5,287 nucleotides of DNA from Thermoprotei archaeon (GTDB lineage Archaea > Thermoproteota > Thermoprotei_A > Sulfolobales > Ignisphaeraceae). This document shows positions 3,915 to 5,287 of this stretch, piece after piece. Each line of letters starts with the position of its first letter. Position 1 is the first letter of the stretch. The notes below the pieces were generated by a model that saw nothing but the letters and a program-made list of their open reading frames with translations, was not told the DNA's origin and ran no database searches. Location: positions 1 to 5,287 of the forward strand of contig QMWY01000104.1 in the NCBI GenBank assembly GCA_003661865.1, in the 5' to 3' direction. A program made the position numbers and the translations under genes.

Positions 3915-5287
3915 TTAAGAACTTCGCTGCCCCACCTCGGGGAACCCCAGCTCCAGGAGCCCCTCGCCCCCATACACAACCCTCCTAACAACCTCGCGCA
4001 GCCTCGCTATTGGTACCCTCACCTGCCTCCTGCTATCCCTATCACGCACCGTAACTGTGCCGTCCTCAAGGCTCTGGTAGTCCACGGTTACGGCTAGCGG
4101 AACCCCGATCTCGTCGACTCGGGCATACCTCCTACCGATGCTGCCGCTCTCATCGTACACCGCGTCGAACTCCTCGGAGAGCTCGCGGTAGATCCTCCTA
4201 GCCACGTCTGTAAGAGGGCTGCGGGAGAGAAGTGGGAACACGGCCACCTGGATAGGCGCTATGTACGGTGGGAACGCCAGGTATACGCGCCCCTCCTCCT
4301 CCCTATAGGCGTGCTCCAGCGTGATGTACAGCAGCCTCTCGAGACCGAAGGAGGGTTCGGCTACGTGCGGAACGAACTTCTCAACATCGATCAGCTCCTC
4401 GACCTTCTCGATGCTGAACACGGACCTGGGAACCCTAACCCCATCGATAACCACGCTATCTCCTCCCGAACTCTTCAGCAGGTTCAGCAGCTCCTCCTCG
4501 CCGAGTTTAGCAACAGCCCTGAACACCTTGGAGGCCTCGCGCCCAAACAGCTCAACGATCCTCTTCTTATCAACTCTTACACGCTCCCTAACAACCCTCT
4601 TCGGCTGCGGAAGCCTCCGGAGGGCGTAGAGGTCCCGTCCGCTGTACTCCATGTGCCTGCGCAGGTCGTAGTCATGCCTATACGCATGCCCTGAAACCTC
4701 TATCCATCCCCACCTACGGGTACGGACGAGCTGGTCGAATGTCTGCTTCGAGTAGTGGGCTAGTTCGTGAGGCGCCTTCTCCTCAAACATGGTGTCGCTG
4801 TAGGGAACGCCTAGAGCCTCTATGAACTCCTGCGCAACACACATCCAGTAGGCGAGCCACGGCGTTACTATTATCCCCTCCTCGTAAGCCTCTACGGGGG
4901 TTACCTCTATGGGTTCGCCCCCCTTCTCCTTATCCGACGCCCTTAGGATCCTTATCCTCCGTCTCCCGCAGCTCTCGTAGAGAATGTCTGCCCGGGGGTT
5001 CTTGGGGTCGAAGAAGAACTCTATCTCCATGATCGTGAACTCGCGTAGCCTTATAAGGCCCTGCCTCGGGGAGATCTCGTTCCTCGCAACCCTCCCTATC
5101 TGGGCTATACCCAGGGGCATCCTTCGCCTCATGATCTCGTAGACGCGCTTGAAGTTCACAAACATCCCCTGGGCGGCCTCGGGCCTCAGGTACGCCCTAT
5201 TCTCCTCGCGGTAGGGCCCTATGTACGTGGCGAACAGGAGGTTGAACGCCCTAACCTCCCCTAGCTCGCCCCCGCACACTGGGCACC
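3915..5287 (-). CDS. glyS: Glycyl-tRNA synthetase, archaeal/eukaryotic type (5' end outside window)
   Basis: This cytoplasmic class II synthetase, a homodimer in this branch, attaches glycine to tRNA-Gly. About 457 codons are visible, and the frame runs off the window end with no stop. Compared with the usual length of roughly 570-580 residues, about 115-120 N-terminal residues are missing. The first visible residues, CPVCGG (5285-5268), look like part of the zinc-knuckle insertion. Next come YLRPEAAQGMFVNFKRV, then motif 2, RNEISPRQGLIRLREF (about 5081-5037). Motif 3, SFGLERLLY, is at about 4352-4326. The C-terminal anticodon-binding domain begins at APIQVAVFPLL and contains DESGSIGRRYARVDEIGVPL (about 4154-4095) and VTVDYQSLEDGTVTVRDR. 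The core motifs look intact. It ends with TAA at 3915. Two small genes follow on the same strand. The promoter is outside the window. The GTG at 5279 is internal, not a start. Confidence 0.97.
   Translation of the reverse strand, partial: CPVCGGELGEVRAFNLLFATYIGPYREENRAYLRPEAAQGMFVNFKRVYEIMRRRMPLGIAQIGRVARNEISPRQGLIRLREFTIMEIEFFFDPKNPRADILYESCGRRRIRILRASDKEKGGEPIEVTPVEAYEEGIIVTPWLAYWMCVAQEFIEALGVPYSDTMFEEKAPHELAHYSKQTFDQLVRTRRWGWIEVSGHAYRHDYDLRRHMEYSGRDLYALRRLPQPKRVVRERVRVDKKRIVELFGREASKVFRAVAKLGEEELLNLLKSSGGDSVVIDGVRVPRSVFSIEKVEELIDVEKFVPHVAEPSFGLERLLYITLEHAYREEEGRVYLAFPPYIAPIQVAVFPLLSRSPLTDVARRIYRELSEEFDAVYDESGSIGRRYARVDEIGVPLAVTVDYQSLEDGTVTVRDRDSRRQVRVPIARLREVVRRVVYGGEGLLELGFPEVGQRSS

Noticed and set aside
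3429..4097. Plus-strand open frame of 222 codons opposite the 145- and 128-residue genes and the glyS end
   Set aside because: It crosses three minus-strand genes, including the conserved GlyRS C-terminal domain, and encodes a Pro/Leu-rich shadow product.
4311..4694. Plus-strand open frames inside glyS
   Set aside because: They are antisense to the conserved GlyRS core, including motif 3; no independent coding evidence.

Overview
The window looks like chromosomal DNA from a GC-rich hyperthermophilic crenarchaeon, most like the Desulfurococcales. The evidence is an archaeal-type glycyl-tRNA synthetase, a single-gene catalytic archaeal tRNA-splicing endonuclease, a compact intron-free tRNA-Asn, heavy use of AGG (Arg) and CTA/CTC (Leu) codons, GTG/TTG starts, TATA-like promoters and very short intergenic gaps. 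The genus is not identified. There is no transposon, CRISPR array, prophage gene or other sign of recent transfer.

Plus strand, 1-1275: an unrecognised, probably 5'-truncated ORF (to 443); tRNA-Asn(GTT) at 496-571 with its own TATA-like element; a 95-base gap holding a candidate C/D box guide RNA (604-663); then a UbiX-family flavin prenyltransferase (667-1275). Minus strand, 5287 to 1223, in order of transcription: glyS (5' end outside the window), an unrecognised 128-residue gene, an unrecognised 145-residue helical gene overlapping it by 4 bases, a 65-base gap with a promoter, a PhoU/DUF47-like helical gene, endA six bases later, and a Cys-rich, Arg-rich protein of 165 residues. The two strands converge and overlap by 53 bases at 1223-1275. 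No stretch over 300 bases lacks a gene.

The main theme is RNA and translation: a tRNA, a tRNA charging enzyme, the tRNA intron nuclease, a possible RNA-binding Cys/RGG protein beside it, and a possible 2'-O-methylation guide RNA between the tRNA and ubiX. The UbiX homologue would make prenylated flavin for a UbiD-type decarboxylase, which is not in the window.

The points most worth checking are the C/D RNA candidate, three minus-strand genes where the apparent GTG start is the end of a GGTG ribosome-binding sequence followed by an in-frame TTG, and the Cys/RGG protein next to endA. I see housekeeping archaeal DNA with several unexplained small genes, not a clear new multi-gene system.
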